This document shows, one piece after another, positions 52,116-61,944 of a stretch of DNA of 64,000 bases (position 1 is its first letter; every line of letters starts with the position of its first letter). The stretch is from an uncultured Kordia sp. (GTDB lineage: Bacteria; Bacteroidota; Bacteroidia; Flavobacteriales; Flavobacteriaceae): positions 372,001 to 436,000 of the forward strand of contig NZ_CANMEZ010000003.1 of the NCBI RefSeq assembly GCF_947496985.1. The letters run 5' to 3'. The notes under the pieces were generated by a model. The model made no database searches, had not been told where the DNA came from, and saw only the letters and a list, made by a program, of their open reading frames with translations. The translations under genes and the position numbers were made by a program.

Positions 52116-53915
52116 TTATTTCCTTCTAGATCTCCCTCTAAATCCGCCGCCATCATTTCGGTCACTTCTACGGCGTCTTCCACCATCTGAAGATGAGTTT
52201 TCACTTCGTCTGCTTCTTCTACGATCGCCGCCGCCGCTGTTTCCACCGCCATCTCTACGACGTCTTCCACCGCCACCATCTCTACGGCGTCTTCCGCCAC
52301 CACCGCCACCGCCAGTGTTGGTAGATTCTTCAACATTTACAAAACGTCCATCAACTTTAAAGTCAGTAAAATGAGCTAAAACTTTCTCTTTCTTATCATT
52401 ATCGGTGTTAAAGAATGAAAAACTTTCTTTTACATCAACTTTGTATACATCATCACGTCCTAAATCTAAGGTTTCTTTTAAGAAATCTTTCAAGCGCATC
52501 CAGTCATATCCATCCTTTTCACCAACGTTAATGAAGTAACGTGTACTATGATCATTGCTTGCGCCACGAGAAGAACGTTCTTCACTGTTTCCTTTCGGTT
52601 GATTTAAATCGCGTTTATTGTTGTAATAGTTATAAAACCTGTTGAACTCAACAGAAACCATACGTTTGATCAAATCTTCTTTTGAAGTATCTTCAAAGAT
52701 TTCCATAATAGCAGGTAAATATTCATCTACTTGTTCATTTACTTCTGTATTATGAATTTTGTTTGCTAAATGAAACAATTGAACTTGACAAATTTCAATT
52801 CCAGTTGGAATGGCTTTTTGTTCAAATTTCTTTTGAATTTTACGCTCAATCGATTTGATTTTACGCATTTCACTTTTTGTTACAATTACCATAGAAACTC
52901 CATCTTTTCCAGCTCTACCAGTACGACCACTTCGGTGTGTATAGGTTTCTATTTCATCAGGAAGTTGGTAATTGATTACGTGTGTAATATTGTCAACGTC
53001 AATTCCACGAGCCGCTACATCTGTAGCAACTAACATTTGAATTTGACGTGTACGGAATGATTTCATTACTAAATCACGTTGATTCTGACTTAAGTCACCA
53101 TGAATCGCAGCAGCATTGTAACCATCTTCAATTAATTTTTCAGCGACACTTTGTGTATCACGTTTTGTTCTGCAAAAAACAACTGAAAATATATCTGGAT
53201 TGGCATCAGCCAAACGTTTTAAAGCTAAATAACGATCTCTTCCACTTACTGCATAAAATTCGTGACGAACTTTATCTGAACCAGAATTACGCGATCCCAC
53301 AGTAATTTCTTGTGGTGTGTGCATAAACTTCTTAGCAATGTTAGAAACTTCTCTAGGCATAGTTGCAGAGAATAACCAAGTACTTTTGTCATCAGGTGTG
53401 TGCGATAGGATAGAAGTAATATCTTCATAGAATCCCATGTTTAACATTTCATCAGCTTCATCCAATACACAATATTCTATTTTTGTAATATCAACCAATC
53501 TACGATTGATCATATCTTGCATACGTCCTGGAGTTGCCACAACAATTTGTGCACCTTTCTTTACTTGTCTTGCTTGATCAGTAATACTTGCTCCACCATA
53601 AATAGCGACAACATTAATGTTTTCGTATTTAGAATAGTTTTTAAGTTCGTTTGTAATTTGCAGGCATAATTCACGAGTAGGAGATAAAATTAATCCCTGT
53701 GTAGTACGGCTTTCTGCATTTATTTTTTGAATTAACGGAAAACCAAAGGCAGCTGTTTTACCAGTTCCTGTTTGGGCAAGTGCCACAATATCAGTTTCTT
53801 CGTTAAGTAAAATTGGAATTGCTTTTTCTTGAACTTCACTAGGCGTTTCAAAGCCCATATCTTGAATTGCGCGCAAAAGCGTGTCTTGAAGACCTAATTC
53901 TTCAAATTTTGTCAT
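52116..53915 (-). CDS. DEAD-box RNA helicase with DbpA-like and Gly/Arg-rich tail
   Basis: 599 aa. Q motif, AQTGTGKTAAFGFP (motif I), PTRELCLQI (Ia), DEADEMLNMGF (II), SAT (III), ARGIDVDNI (V) and HRSGRTGRAGK (VI). A DbpA-type RNA-binding domain (RYFINVGEKDGYDWMRLKDF) lies around residues 455-530, and the last 65 residues are Gly/Arg repeats (GGGGGGGRRRRDGG). It remodels RNA, probably in ribosome assembly or cold adaptation. A structured 115-nt leader precedes it. Confidence 0.95.
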   Translation of the reverse strand: MTKFEELGLQDTLLRAIQDMGFETPSEVQEKAIPILLNEETDIVALAQTGTGKTAAFGFPLIQKINAESRTTQGLILSPTRELCLQITNELKNYSKYENINVVAIYGGASITDQARQVKKGAQIVVATPGRMQDMINRRLVDITKIEYCVLDEADEMLNMGFYEDITSILSHTPDDKSTWLFSATMPREVSNIAKKFMHTPQEITVGSRNSGSDKVRHEFYAVSGRDRYLALKRLADANPDIFSVVFCRTKRDTQSVAEKLIEDGYNAAAIHGDLSQNQRDLVMKSFRTRQIQMLVATDVAARGIDVDNITHVINYQLPDEIETYTHRSGRTGRAGKDGVSMVIVTKSEMRKIKSIERKIQKKFEQKAIPTGIEICQVQLFHLANKIHNTEVNEQVDEYLPAIMEIFEDTSKEDLIKRMVSVEFNRFYNYYNNKRDLNQPKGNSEERSSRGASNDHSTRYFINVGEKDGYDWMRLKDFLKETLDLGRDDVYKVDVKESFSFFNTDNDKKEKVLAHFTDFKVDGRFVNVEESTNTGGGGGGGRRRRDGGGGRRRRDGGGNSGGGDRRRSRRSENSSSDGGRRRRSDRNDGGGFRGRSRRK

Positions 53916-54043
53916 ATTGTAATTTTAAAAGGTTCGAACAGCTTCTTGCTGTCTTGAGAAGTTACATGGAGCGTTACGACCTAATAAAATACCCTGACGC
54001 TGCATAACTTCATCCCGCTCTGGGATTTCAAGGCGCAAAGGTA
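53916..54043 (-). promoter_or_regulatory. Structured 5' leader and promoter of the helicase gene
   Basis: A TACCTTTG -7 box (complement of 54036-54043) starts a leader of about 115 nt, far more GC-rich than the flanks. Reading the minus strand, three stems follow in order: ATCCC-AGAGC-GGGAT, AGCGT with ACGCT enclosing about 22 nt, and ACAGC-AAGA-AGCTGT. A self-regulatory or cold-responsive leader is plausible by analogy with other helicase genes; no known riboswitch is recognised. Confidence 0.6.
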
Positions 54044-54116
54044 GTGTTTTATTTTGAAATAACTAATTTATGTGTAATTTGTTGATCTTTAGGTGATTTT
54101 AATAGAAATATGATTG

Positions 54117-55106
54117 TTATTTGGTTTCTGAGAGTCTAATTTCTATTTGTGGATAATCAATTCCGAATGCTTTTTGATTTTTGAATGGAATTTTTAGCGT
54201 GTCTATTTCTCCAAATGGAATCCAAATTTCGAGATTATCGAGGTTTTTGAGTGTATATTCTTTAAATGGTTTAGAGCGCGTTTCGGTTTCAGGCTTTTTA
54301 TTATTTTTAAACTTTAGGTGAAAATTTTCTTCATAACGCATATTGTGGTCAATATTAGAAATATTTACATATTGTCTATCTTTATTTTTATTTTGAATAA
54401 CAATTGTGGGCGCGTCATATACCTCGTTCTTTAAAGCACTAATCAAATAATGATTATTTTCTGTTTTTATTGATTTGATATTATCATTTGAGCGTAATAG
54501 TGAATATCCTCTTAAATTAAATAATTCATATTCAGATGAACTGGTGCAACATCCATGTTTTATTGCGACAAGGTATCCTTCATCTTCATAAACTATGAGA
54601 GCATCAGTATAAAAATCAAGTTCATATACTGGAGTATGTGTATAATTAGGATTGATAAATTGTAAATTATGTTTAGTCCCAGAAAGTCCAGATACTTTGA
54701 AATCGTAATATCTTTGTGTGAGCTTTTTTAAAGTGTATATTTTTTCAGTTTTTTTTGAATCTAAAGAGTGTATAATGTTTATGACTTTAGTTTCTTGAAT
54801 ATATTCGTCATGCGCTCCAACTTTAATGTGTTTGTCTTCAAAAGTAGCCTGAATATTATAAATACTATCAAATCTATCAAAAGATGGCTTTTGACTATAT
54901 CTTTCCTCAGAAGAATATGTACTATCTTTCCGTATGATTTTAAATCGATGAAATCTATTGTTTTCTTTAGGTGTGGTAACTTCTAATAAAGTATCATTCA
55001 CTTTTTGTAAATACACAATTTCTTTTTCAATTACAGTTTCAGTAACTATTTCAGTACAAGAAATTAGAAATGTAGAGAGTAAACAAAGTAAAAAACGAAA
55101 CTTCAT
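54117..55106 (-). CDS. Hypothetical lipoprotein
   Basis: 329 aa. Lipobox FLISC (Cys17). No recognised domain. Strand-rich, with conserved-looking aromatic patches (FHRFKIIRKDSTYSSEERYS) and a CCTSSSEYELFNLRGYSLL stretch. Probably an envelope protein. It precedes rdgB in reverse orientation order (10 bp after rdgB), so it is likely the last gene of rlmH-rdgB-lipoprotein. Confidence 0.65.
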   Translation of the reverse strand: MKFRFLLCLLSTFLISCTEIVTETVIEKEIVYLQKVNDTLLEVTTPKENNRFHRFKIIRKDSTYSSEERYSQKPSFDRFDSIYNIQATFEDKHIKVGAHDEYIQETKVINIIHSLDSKKTEKIYTLKKLTQRYYDFKVSGLSGTKHNLQFINPNYTHTPVYELDFYTDALIVYEDEGYLVAIKHGCCTSSSEYELFNLRGYSLLRSNDNIKSIKTENNHYLISALKNEVYDAPTIVIQNKNKDRQYVNISNIDHNMRYEENFHLKFKNNKKPETETRSKPFKEYTLKNLDNLEIWIPFGEIDTLKIPFKNQKAFGIDYPQIEIRLSETK

Positions 55107-55115
55107 GAGAATTGA

Positions 55116-55694
55116 CTATTTTTTGGTGTTCAAAAAATCAATCAATTTTTGTACCGCTTTTCCACGATGTCCCACACGATTTTTTTCTGCTAATGAAATT
55201 TGTGCAAATGTTTCTTTAAATCCATTTGCCATAAATATTGGATCGTAGCCAAAACCCTTTCCGCCTCTTTTTTCTTCAATAATCGTTCCTTCGCAAATAC
55301 CTGTGAATGTATGCTGTTCGCCATTTAAAATTAAGGCAACTACCGTTTTGAAATGTGCCGAACGATCTTTTTTGTCTTGAAGTTCATCCAACAACTTATT
55401 CATATTGTCATCTGCATTTCGTTGTGAACCAGCATAACGTGCCGAAAAAACGCCTGGTTCGCCATTTAGCGCATTCACTTCTAAGCCTGTATCGTCAGCA
55501 AAACAATCATGGCCATAATGTTCTTTTACATATTGTGCTTTCTGAATAGCGTTTCCATCAATAGTAGGTTGCGTTTCAGGAATATCTTCTTCACAACCGA
55601 TATCTTTTAAACTTAAAATAGTAATATGATTTGGTAATAACGATTGTACTTCGTTTACTTTATTTTGATTGTTTGTGGCAAATACGAGTTTCAT
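55116..55694 (-). CDS. rdgB: Non-canonical purine NTP pyrophosphatase
   Basis: 192 aa. FATNNQNKVNEVQSLLP at the N-terminus, CFADDTGLEVNALNGEPG in the middle and RGGKGFGYDPIFMANGF near residue 145 are the Ham1/RdgB motifs. It hydrolyses ITP, dITP and XTP to monophosphates and so protects DNA and RNA from deaminated purines. Confidence 0.96.
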   Translation of the reverse strand: MKLVFATNNQNKVNEVQSLLPNHITILSLKDIGCEEDIPETQPTIDGNAIQKAQYVKEHYGHDCFADDTGLEVNALNGEPGVFSARYAGSQRNADDNMNKLLDELQDKKDRSAHFKTVVALILNGEQHTFTGICEGTIIEEKRGGKGFGYDPIFMANGFKETFAQISLAEKNRVGHRGKAVQKLIDFLNTKK

Positions 55695-55706
55695 AAATTT
55701 ATATTT

Positions 55707-56180
55707 TTATCGATGATGATACGGTTCATTTTTTAGAATTGTAAAAGCTCTGTAAATTTGTTCTACAACAAACAAACGTACCATTTGGTGTGAAAAAGTC
55801 ATTTTAGATAAAGATACTTTTCCTTGTGCTTTTGCATAAATGGCCTCAGAAAAACCATAAGGACCACCAATTACAAATACTAGAGTTTTAATGCCTGAGT
55901 TCATTTTTTTTTGTAAATAATTCGAAAAATCTACGGAAGTGAACTGTTTTCCGTTTTCATCTAACAAAATCAAAGCATCTGTTGGAGAAAGTTTTTTCAA
56001 AATCAATTCACCTTCTTTTTCTTTCTGCTGTGCTTCACTCAAACTTTTTGTGTTTTTGAGATCAGGAATAATATCCAATTCAAACTTTACATAATGTGAT
56101 AAACGCTTTACATACAACTCAATGAGTTGTTGCAATTGCTTATCATCTGTTCGCCCTATGGCGAGTACTTTAATATTCAT
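55707..56180 (-). CDS. rlmH: 23S rRNA (pseudouridine1915-N3)-methyltransferase
   Basis: 157 aa SPOUT protein. FVIGGPYGFSEAIYAKAQGK holds the SAM-binding GGP(Y/F)G loop, and MTFSHQMVRLFVVEQIYRAF with the tail NEPYHHR is the RlmH C-terminus. It methylates pseudouridine 1915 of 23S rRNA on the 70S ribosome. First gene of the unit, 12 bp before rdgB. Confidence 0.96.
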   Translation of the reverse strand: MNIKVLAIGRTDDKQLQQLIELYVKRLSHYVKFELDIIPDLKNTKSLSEAQQKEKEGELILKKLSPTDALILLDENGKQFTSVDFSNYLQKKMNSGIKTLVFVIGGPYGFSEAIYAKAQGKVSLSKMTFSHQMVRLFVVEQIYRAFTILKNEPYHHR

Positions 56181-56330
56181 GCTTCAAAAATAATAGAAAT
56201 CATATAAAATATTGGTAAATTAACTGTTTTTAGGCTTTCTTGATCGGAATCAGAAAAATAATGAGAGGTCAATTTTGATATGCAATATAAACTTTGCAAT
56301 TTTGAAGTAAATATTATTTATCTTAAAAGA

Positions 56331-57191
56331 ATGATTTCAGAAACGCAATTTCAAAAAGAATTAGAATTAATAATTTCAAATGCTATCCGTGAAGATGTAG
56401 GAGATGGTGATCATAGCTCATTAGCCTGTATTCCAGTATCTGCAACTGGGAAAGCAAAACTATTAGTAAAAGATGAAGGAATTATTGCAGGAATTGAATT
56501 TGCAAAAATGGTTTTTGAATATGTCGATCCTGAAATGAAAGTGGAAACACTAATCGAAGATGGAAGTAAAGTGAAGTACGGTGACATTGCTTTTTATGTA
56601 ACAGGAAAATCACAATCTATTCTAAAGGCGGAACGTTTAGTGTTAAATGCTATGCAACGTATGAGTGCTATTGCAACGAAAACAAACATGTTTGTAGCAC
56701 TTTTAGAAGGAACCGGAACAAAAATATTAGACACACGAAAAACGACACCTGGTATTAGAGCTTTAGAAAAGTGGGCGGTGAAAATTGGTGGCGGTGTAAA
56801 TCATCGTTTTGCATTGTACGATATGATAATGCTGAAAGATAATCATATAGATTTCTGTGGCGGAATTACACAAGCAATTACACAAACAAAAGCATATCTA
56901 AAAGAAAACAATCGTGATTTAAAAATAATTGTAGAAGCACGTGATTTAAAAGAAATAGAAGAAATTCTTCAAACTGATGGCGTGTACAGAATTTTAATAG
57001 ACAACTTCAATTATGAAGATACACGAAAGGCAGTACAAATGATTGGTGATACCTGTTTGACAGAATCTTCAGGAGGAATCAATGAAAAAACCATTCGCGA
57101 ATATGCGCTTTGTGGAGTCGATTACATTTCTTCTGGTGCATTGACGCACTCTGTATACAATTTAGATTTAAGTCTAAAAGCCGTTGAATAA
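56331..57191 (+). CDS. nadC: Nicotinate-nucleotide pyrophosphorylase (carboxylating)
   Basis: 286 aa from the ATG at 56331 (MISETQFQKELELI); a longer frame from 56280 adds 17 atypical residues. EDVGDGDHSSLACIP, LDTRKTTPGIRALEKWAVKI, GGGVNHRFALYDMIMLKDNH and ESSGGINEKTIREYA are all typical. It converts quinolinate and PRPP to NaMN in NAD synthesis. Its stop overlaps the next start by 1 nt. Confidence 0.95.
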   Translation: MISETQFQKELELIISNAIREDVGDGDHSSLACIPVSATGKAKLLVKDEGIIAGIEFAKMVFEYVDPEMKVETLIEDGSKVKYGDIAFYVTGKSQSILKAERLVLNAMQRMSAIATKTNMFVALLEGTGTKILDTRKTTPGIRALEKWAVKIGGGVNHRFALYDMIMLKDNHIDFCGGITQAITQTKAYLKENNRDLKIIVEARDLKEIEEILQTDGVYRILIDNFNYEDTRKAVQMIGDTCLTESSGGINEKTIREYALCGVDYISSGALTHSVYNLDLSLKAVE

Positions 57192-58132
57192 TGTCTAAAG
57201 ACATCGAAGACAAATTAGCCAAAATTCCGCTGCTAAACATTTTAGCGGCTTTGCTCAAGAAAATAAAACTTCCTGGACTCGAAGGCTTGTCTATCTATGA
57301 TCTTTTAGAAATGTACATTTTAGGAATTATGAATGGTGCGTTAACATCGCGCGCTGGTGCAATTGCCTTTAGTTTCTTTATGGCAATATTTCCATCCTTA
57401 CTATTTGTGCTGAATCTATTACCATTTGTTCCTATTGAAAATTTTCAAGCAGATTTCATAAGTACTATAACCTCTTTTTTACCAGATGAAACGGCTACCT
57501 TTTTAAATGAAATTATTGTGGATATTGTAAAAAACAAGCGTGGAGGATTACTATCTACAACATTTTTACTATCCATCTTTTTAATGGCGAATGGTGTCAA
57601 TGCTATCTTTGCAGGATTTGAAAACTCCTATTATATTCAAAAAAGAAGAAACTTTCTACAACAATATCTATATGCATTAAGTGTTGGGTTAATTTTGGCA
57701 TTGTTATTGATTTTTACCATTGTAGTATTAGGATATGTAGAAATATCTGTGATTCCATACATAAGTGATTTGGCAGGGAAAACAACAGGCATCAAAGTAG
57801 CAAGTGGTAATGAAATAGCCATCAACATTGCAAAATACCTGTTCATCATTCTCATGGTGTACATAGGAACGGCAATTCTATACTATTTTGGAACGTATCA
57901 AGGAAGAAGAGCAAAATTTTTCTCACCAGGTGTGTTACTAACAACAGTACTTATTGTGTTAACGTCGTATCTGTTCGGAATCTATATTTCAAACTTTTCA
58001 CAATACAATGAGTTATATGGTTCTATAGGAGCGTTATTAATTCTGATGATGTATATATGGTTGAATGCTAATATACTACTGCTTGGATTTGAGTTGAATG
58101 CTTCTTTAGATATGTTGAAAAAGAATAAATAG
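57191..58132 (+). CDS. YihY/BrkB family membrane protein
   Basis: 313 aa with six membrane helices. Family features include SRAGAIAFSFFMAIFPSLLF, LPFVPIENFQADF and the C-terminal LYGSIGALLILMMYIWLNAN followed by ILLLGFELNASL. The role of the family is uncertain; it is not an RNase BN as once annotated. Coupled to nadC (ATG overlaps TAA), a pairing seen in other Flavobacteria as far as I recall. Confidence 0.92.
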   Translation: MSKDIEDKLAKIPLLNILAALLKKIKLPGLEGLSIYDLLEMYILGIMNGALTSRAGAIAFSFFMAIFPSLLFVLNLLPFVPIENFQADFISTITSFLPDETATFLNEIIVDIVKNKRGGLLSTTFLLSIFLMANGVNAIFAGFENSYYIQKRRNFLQQYLYALSVGLILALLLIFTIVVLGYVEISVIPYISDLAGKTTGIKVASGNEIAINIAKYLFIILMVYIGTAILYYFGTYQGRRAKFFSPGVLLTTVLIVLTSYLFGIYISNFSQYNELYGSIGALLILMMYIWLNANILLLGFELNASLDMLKKNK

Positions 58133-58208
58133 GTAGACTAATTTATTATGTTTGCATAATAAAAAATGCTATATTACAACACGAAATTATAAATAAACCC
58201 AATATAAA

Positions 58209-58775
58209 ATGAAAAAGACAATTTATGCGTTATTCGCTTTTCTAATCGTAGGTATGAGTGTTTCACAAGCACAAATAGAAATTGGTTCAGCGACACTTCC
58301 TGAAACAGTAACCTTTGAAGGTCAAGAGCTCGTATACAATGGAGCAGGAGTAAGAAAGAAAGCTTGGTTTAAATTATATTCAGGCGGATTATACTTAGTG
58401 AAAAAGTCTAGTGATGCAAAAGATATCATGGAAGCTGATGAGTCTATGGCTATCAAATTGCACATTACATCACGCTTAATCTCAAGTAAAAAAATGATCA
58501 ACGCTGTAAATGATGGTTTTGAGAATTCTACAAACGGAAACACAGCACCAATCGCAACAGAAATAGAAAAATTCAAAGGATTCTTTAGTGATGAAATCAA
58601 TGACGGTGACATCTTTGATATTGTATATACAAAAGGAAATGGCGTAACTGTTTACAAAAACGGAACAAAAAAAGGAACAATCTCAGGATTGGAGTTTAAA
58701 AAAGCGCTGTTTGGAATTTGGTTATCTGATAAACCAGCAGATAAAAAGCTAAAAAAAGGAATGTTAGGTAAATAG
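58209..58775 (+). CDS. Chalcone isomerase-like secreted protein
   Basis: 188 aa with a signal peptide (ending VSQAQ). The domain TFEGQELVYNGAGVRKKAWF, KLYSGGLYL, FKGFFSDEINDGDIFDIVYT and LEFKKALFGIWLSDKPADKK matches the bacterial chalcone-isomerase-like family. Most bacterial members are probably non-enzymatic lipid- or fatty-acid-binding proteins. Followed by a DUF2147 gene in 18 bp. Confidence 0.9.
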   Translation: MKKTIYALFAFLIVGMSVSQAQIEIGSATLPETVTFEGQELVYNGAGVRKKAWFKLYSGGLYLVKKSSDAKDIMEADESMAIKLHITSRLISSKKMINAVNDGFENSTNGNTAPIATEIEKFKGFFSDEINDGDIFDIVYTKGNGVTVYKNGTKKGTISGLEFKKALFGIWLSDKPADKKLKKGMLGK

Positions 58776-58793
58776 TCTAAAAACATTCATAAA

Positions 58794-59225
58794 ATGAAAA
58801 ATACACTTTACATATTCATAAGTTTACTATTTCTTAGTTTTCAAGTTGTTATTGCGCAAAGCGTAGAAGGTAAATGGAAAACAATAGACGACGAAACAGG
58901 TGAAGCAAAATCCATTGTAGAAATCTATGAAAAAGATGGAAAAATCTATGGGAAAGTGATTGAAATTCTAAATCCTGCAAAACGTGATGGAATATGTGAA
59001 AAATGTAAAGATGATCGGAAAAATAAGCCAGTTATAGGAATGGTTATTATCAATGGGCTTACCAAAGATGACAATGAGTATTCAAGAGGAAAGATTTTAG
59101 ATCCAGAAAAAGGAAAAGAATATAAATGTAAACTTTGGCTCGATTCCGACGATAAAAATAAATTATACGTGCGTGGTTATGTCGCGTTTTTATACCGAAC
59201 TCAAAACTGGTATCGCGTAAATTAA
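58794..59225 (+). CDS. DUF2147 secreted protein
   Basis: 143 aa with a signal peptide (ending VIAQS). SVEGKWKTIDDETGEAKSIV, EIYEKDGKIYGKVIEI and the CEKCKDDRKNKPVIGMVI core are DUF2147 hallmarks, with a terminal WYRV. A small lipocalin-like periplasmic protein of unknown ligand, co-transcribed with the chalcone-isomerase-like gene. Confidence 0.92.
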   Translation: MKNTLYIFISLLFLSFQVVIAQSVEGKWKTIDDETGEAKSIVEIYEKDGKIYGKVIEILNPAKRDGICEKCKDDRKNKPVIGMVIINGLTKDDNEYSRGKILDPEKGKEYKCKLWLDSDDKNKLYVRGYVAFLYRTQNWYRVN

Positions 59226-59242
59226 CAACATATACAAATCAT

Positions 59243-59271
59243 AAAACCACTCTTCTCGGAGTGGTTTTTTT
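59243..59271 (+). terminator. Rho-independent terminator
   Basis: Stem AAACCACTC / GAGTGGTTT with loop TTCTCG and T-run. Confidence 0.9.
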
Positions 59272-59380
59272 ATGTAAAAAAAGTATTTTTGAAATATGAT
59301 TCTGGAATTGTAAGTAAAATAGATCATCATACACTTATGAAAATGATCAAAGAATAGTGTTTCCTTTTATAGAAAGTATT

Positions 59381-59388
59381 TACCTTTG
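59381..59388 (+). promoter_or_regulatory. -7 box of priA, probably leaderless
   Basis: TACCTTTG with only AACA before the ATG at 59393, the same 4-bp spacing as at trmH. No strong -33 box is visible. Confidence 0.55.
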
Positions 59389-59392
59389 AACA

Positions 59393-61846
59393 ATGTCTTA
59401 CTTCATTGATGTCATATTGCCAATTCCGCTACAACGACTCTTTACGTATAGCGTAACTGAAGCTGAAGCACAATTTCTGCAACAAGGAATGCGTGTAGCT
59501 GTTCCGTTTGGAAAAAGCAAGGTATACACAGCATTAGTGTATAAAATTCATCAAACAGCGCCAGAAGTCTACGAGGCAAAAGAAATTCAGCAAATTCTTG
59601 ATGAGCAACCAATCATTACGAAACAACAACTACAACATTGGGAATGGATTGCAGGCTATTATATGTCGAGCTTAGGAGAGGTGTTTCGTTCGGCAGTTCC
59701 AAGCGCTTTTCTGTTAGAAAGTGAAACAATTATTTCCAAACGAGTTGATGTTGAAATTGATGAAAGTAAATTAAAAGATGATGAGTTTTTAATCTTTGAA
59801 GCATTACAACATCAATCACTATTAAAAATTCAAGAAATCAGTAGTATCCTTGGAAAGAAAAAAGTAGTACCGGTCTTAACTCGATTGATTGAAAAAGAAG
59901 TCATTCAAGTATATGAAGAAATCTACGAACAATACAAGCCAAAATTAGTAAGGTATGTAAAGCTTCATGCAAAATATACAAGTGAAGAAAGTCTTCAAAT
60001 CTTACTTGATTCATTAAATAGAGCTAAAAAACAGCGCGAAGTTATACTAACATTATTTTCGCTTACAGCAACTTCAAAACGACCAATTACTGTAAAAGAG
60101 TTGACGAAAGAAAGTAGAACGAGTTCTGCTGTCATAAAAGCGTTAATTGATAAAGAAATCCTAGAAGAATACTACATCCAAAGGGATAGAGTTGAATATG
60201 ATGGAGAAGAAGTAGAAGCTTCGAAAAAACTCAATGAATATCAAGTAGAAGCCTATGAAACTATAAAAACAGCTTTTACAATGCAAGATGTGTGTTTGTT
60301 ATACGGAATAACATCTTCAGGAAAGACGGAAGTCTATGTAAAACTCATTGAAGAAATCATTGCAATAGGAAAACAAGTTTTATATCTATTGCCAGAAATT
60401 GCATTAACAACACAGCTTATAGAAAGATTGCAAAACTATTTTGGTGAAAAAGTTGCAATTTACCATTCCAAGTACTCTATTCATGAACGTGTTGAGGTTT
60501 GGAATAATGTGTTGGAAAACAAGCCGAAAGCGCAAATTGTCTTAGGTGCGCGTTCATCGTTGTTTTTACCGTTTTCTAACTTAGGGCTAATCATAGTAGA
60601 TGAAGAGCATGAAACGTCCTTTAAGCAATTTGATCCTGCACCACGTTATCATGCACGTGATGCAGCTATAGTATTAGCAAAGCTACACAAAGGAAAAATT
60701 GTATTGGGTTCGGCAACGCCAAGTGTAGAAAGTTATTATAATGCACAAACTAATAAATATGCAATCGCAACGATTAAAAGACGTTATGGGAATGTTTTGT
60801 TGCCAGATATGGAGTTAGTTGACATCAAGGAAAAGCATCGTAAAAAACGTATGAAAGGACACTTTTCAGATCGTTTACTAGAAGAAATAGAAGAGACAAT
60901 CGGAAATGGAGAACAGGTTATTTTATTTCAAAATAGACGCGGTTATGCGCCAATTATAGAATGTAATACATGTGGACATTCGCCTCAATGTCCAAATTGC
61001 GATGTAAGCCTTACGTATCATCACTACAAAAATCAATTGCGATGTCATTATTGTAGTCATCACATTGCAATGCAACAACAATGTTTAGCTTGTGGAAGTC
61101 ACGAGTTGGATTCCAAAGGTTTTGGAACGCAGCAAATAGAGGAGGAATTGAAAGAAATATTACCGAATGTGAAAGTTGGGCGAATGGATTTAGACACCAC
61201 ACGTGGAAAATATGGATATCAAAAAATCATTTCAGCATTTGAACAGCAAGAAATTCAAATTTTAGTAGGAACGCAAATGCTAACCAAAGGACTAGATTTT
61301 AGAAATGTAAATTTAGTAGGAATCATGAATGCGGATAGCATGCTAAACTTTCCAGATTTTAGAGCGCATGAACGTAGTTTTCAATTAATTCAGCAAGTTG
61401 CCGGTCGAGCCGGAAGAACCAAAAAACAAGGAAAGGTCATTGTGCAAACGTACAATCCGTATCATCAAATATTGCAACAAGTTTCAGTTGGTGATTACGA
61501 AGGAATGTTTAAAGATCAATTAAATGACAGGCGTCAATTTCATTATCCGCCTTTCTATAGATTGATTAAAATTACACTAAAACACAAGGAGTACAATCGT
61601 GTCAATGAAAGTGCGGCTTGGTTTGGTAAATCACTTCGTAACAGTTTTGGGGAAAACGTCTTAGGTCCAGAATTTCCGCCAGTAGCACGCATTCGAAACT
61701 TATACTTAAAACATATTTTGCTAAAAATACCAAAGCAACAATCATTAGCTAAAACAAAAGACGTTATAATGCGTGTGAAAAATAGCTTCTCTTCTATAGC
61801 AAATTACAGAAGTGTTCGCGTTATCATTGATGTGGATACAGTTTAA
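59393..61846 (+). CDS. priA: Primosomal replication restart helicase PriA
   Basis: 817 aa. Walker A GITSSGKTEVY (about residues 305-315), DEEH box VDEEHETSFKQ, zinc-binding cysteines in CNTCGHSPQCPNCD, CHYC and CLACG, motif V GTQMLTKGLDF and motif VI QQVAGRAGRTKKQG. The N-terminal 3'BD fold starts YFIDVILPIPLQRLFTY. It reloads the replisome at stalled forks. Monocistronic. Confidence 0.96.
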   Translation: MSYFIDVILPIPLQRLFTYSVTEAEAQFLQQGMRVAVPFGKSKVYTALVYKIHQTAPEVYEAKEIQQILDEQPIITKQQLQHWEWIAGYYMSSLGEVFRSAVPSAFLLESETIISKRVDVEIDESKLKDDEFLIFEALQHQSLLKIQEISSILGKKKVVPVLTRLIEKEVIQVYEEIYEQYKPKLVRYVKLHAKYTSEESLQILLDSLNRAKKQREVILTLFSLTATSKRPITVKELTKESRTSSAVIKALIDKEILEEYYIQRDRVEYDGEEVEASKKLNEYQVEAYETIKTAFTMQDVCLLYGITSSGKTEVYVKLIEEIIAIGKQVLYLLPEIALTTQLIERLQNYFGEKVAIYHSKYSIHERVEVWNNVLENKPKAQIVLGARSSLFLPFSNLGLIIVDEEHETSFKQFDPAPRYHARDAAIVLAKLHKGKIVLGSATPSVESYYNAQTNKYAIATIKRRYGNVLLPDMELVDIKEKHRKKRMKGHFSDRLLEEIEETIGNGEQVILFQNRRGYAPIIECNTCGHSPQCPNCDVSLTYHHYKNQLRCHYCSHHIAMQQQCLACGSHELDSKGFGTQQIEEELKEILPNVKVGRMDLDTTRGKYGYQKIISAFEQQEIQILVGTQMLTKGLDFRNVNLVGIMNADSMLNFPDFRAHERSFQLIQQVAGRAGRTKKQGKVIVQTYNPYHQILQQVSVGDYEGMFKDQLNDRRQFHYPPFYRLIKITLKHKEYNRVNESAAWFGKSLRNSFGENVLGPEFPPVARIRNLYLKHILLKIPKQQSLAKTKDVIMRVKNSFSSIANYRSVRVIIDVDTV

Positions 61847-61944
61847 TCAAAAACATGAAATGAAATCTAAGCGAATCCGAATATGGTTCAATTAAAGCCT
61901 AGAGGTAATCGAAATATGGTATCTGAATGAAATCGAAGATAAGG

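Noticed and set aside
52091-52336. 81-codon frame rich in Val, Glu and Ala at the 3' end of the helicase gene
   Set aside because: It is the same strand read in another frame over the Gly/Arg repeat codons, which creates long open frames by composition alone.
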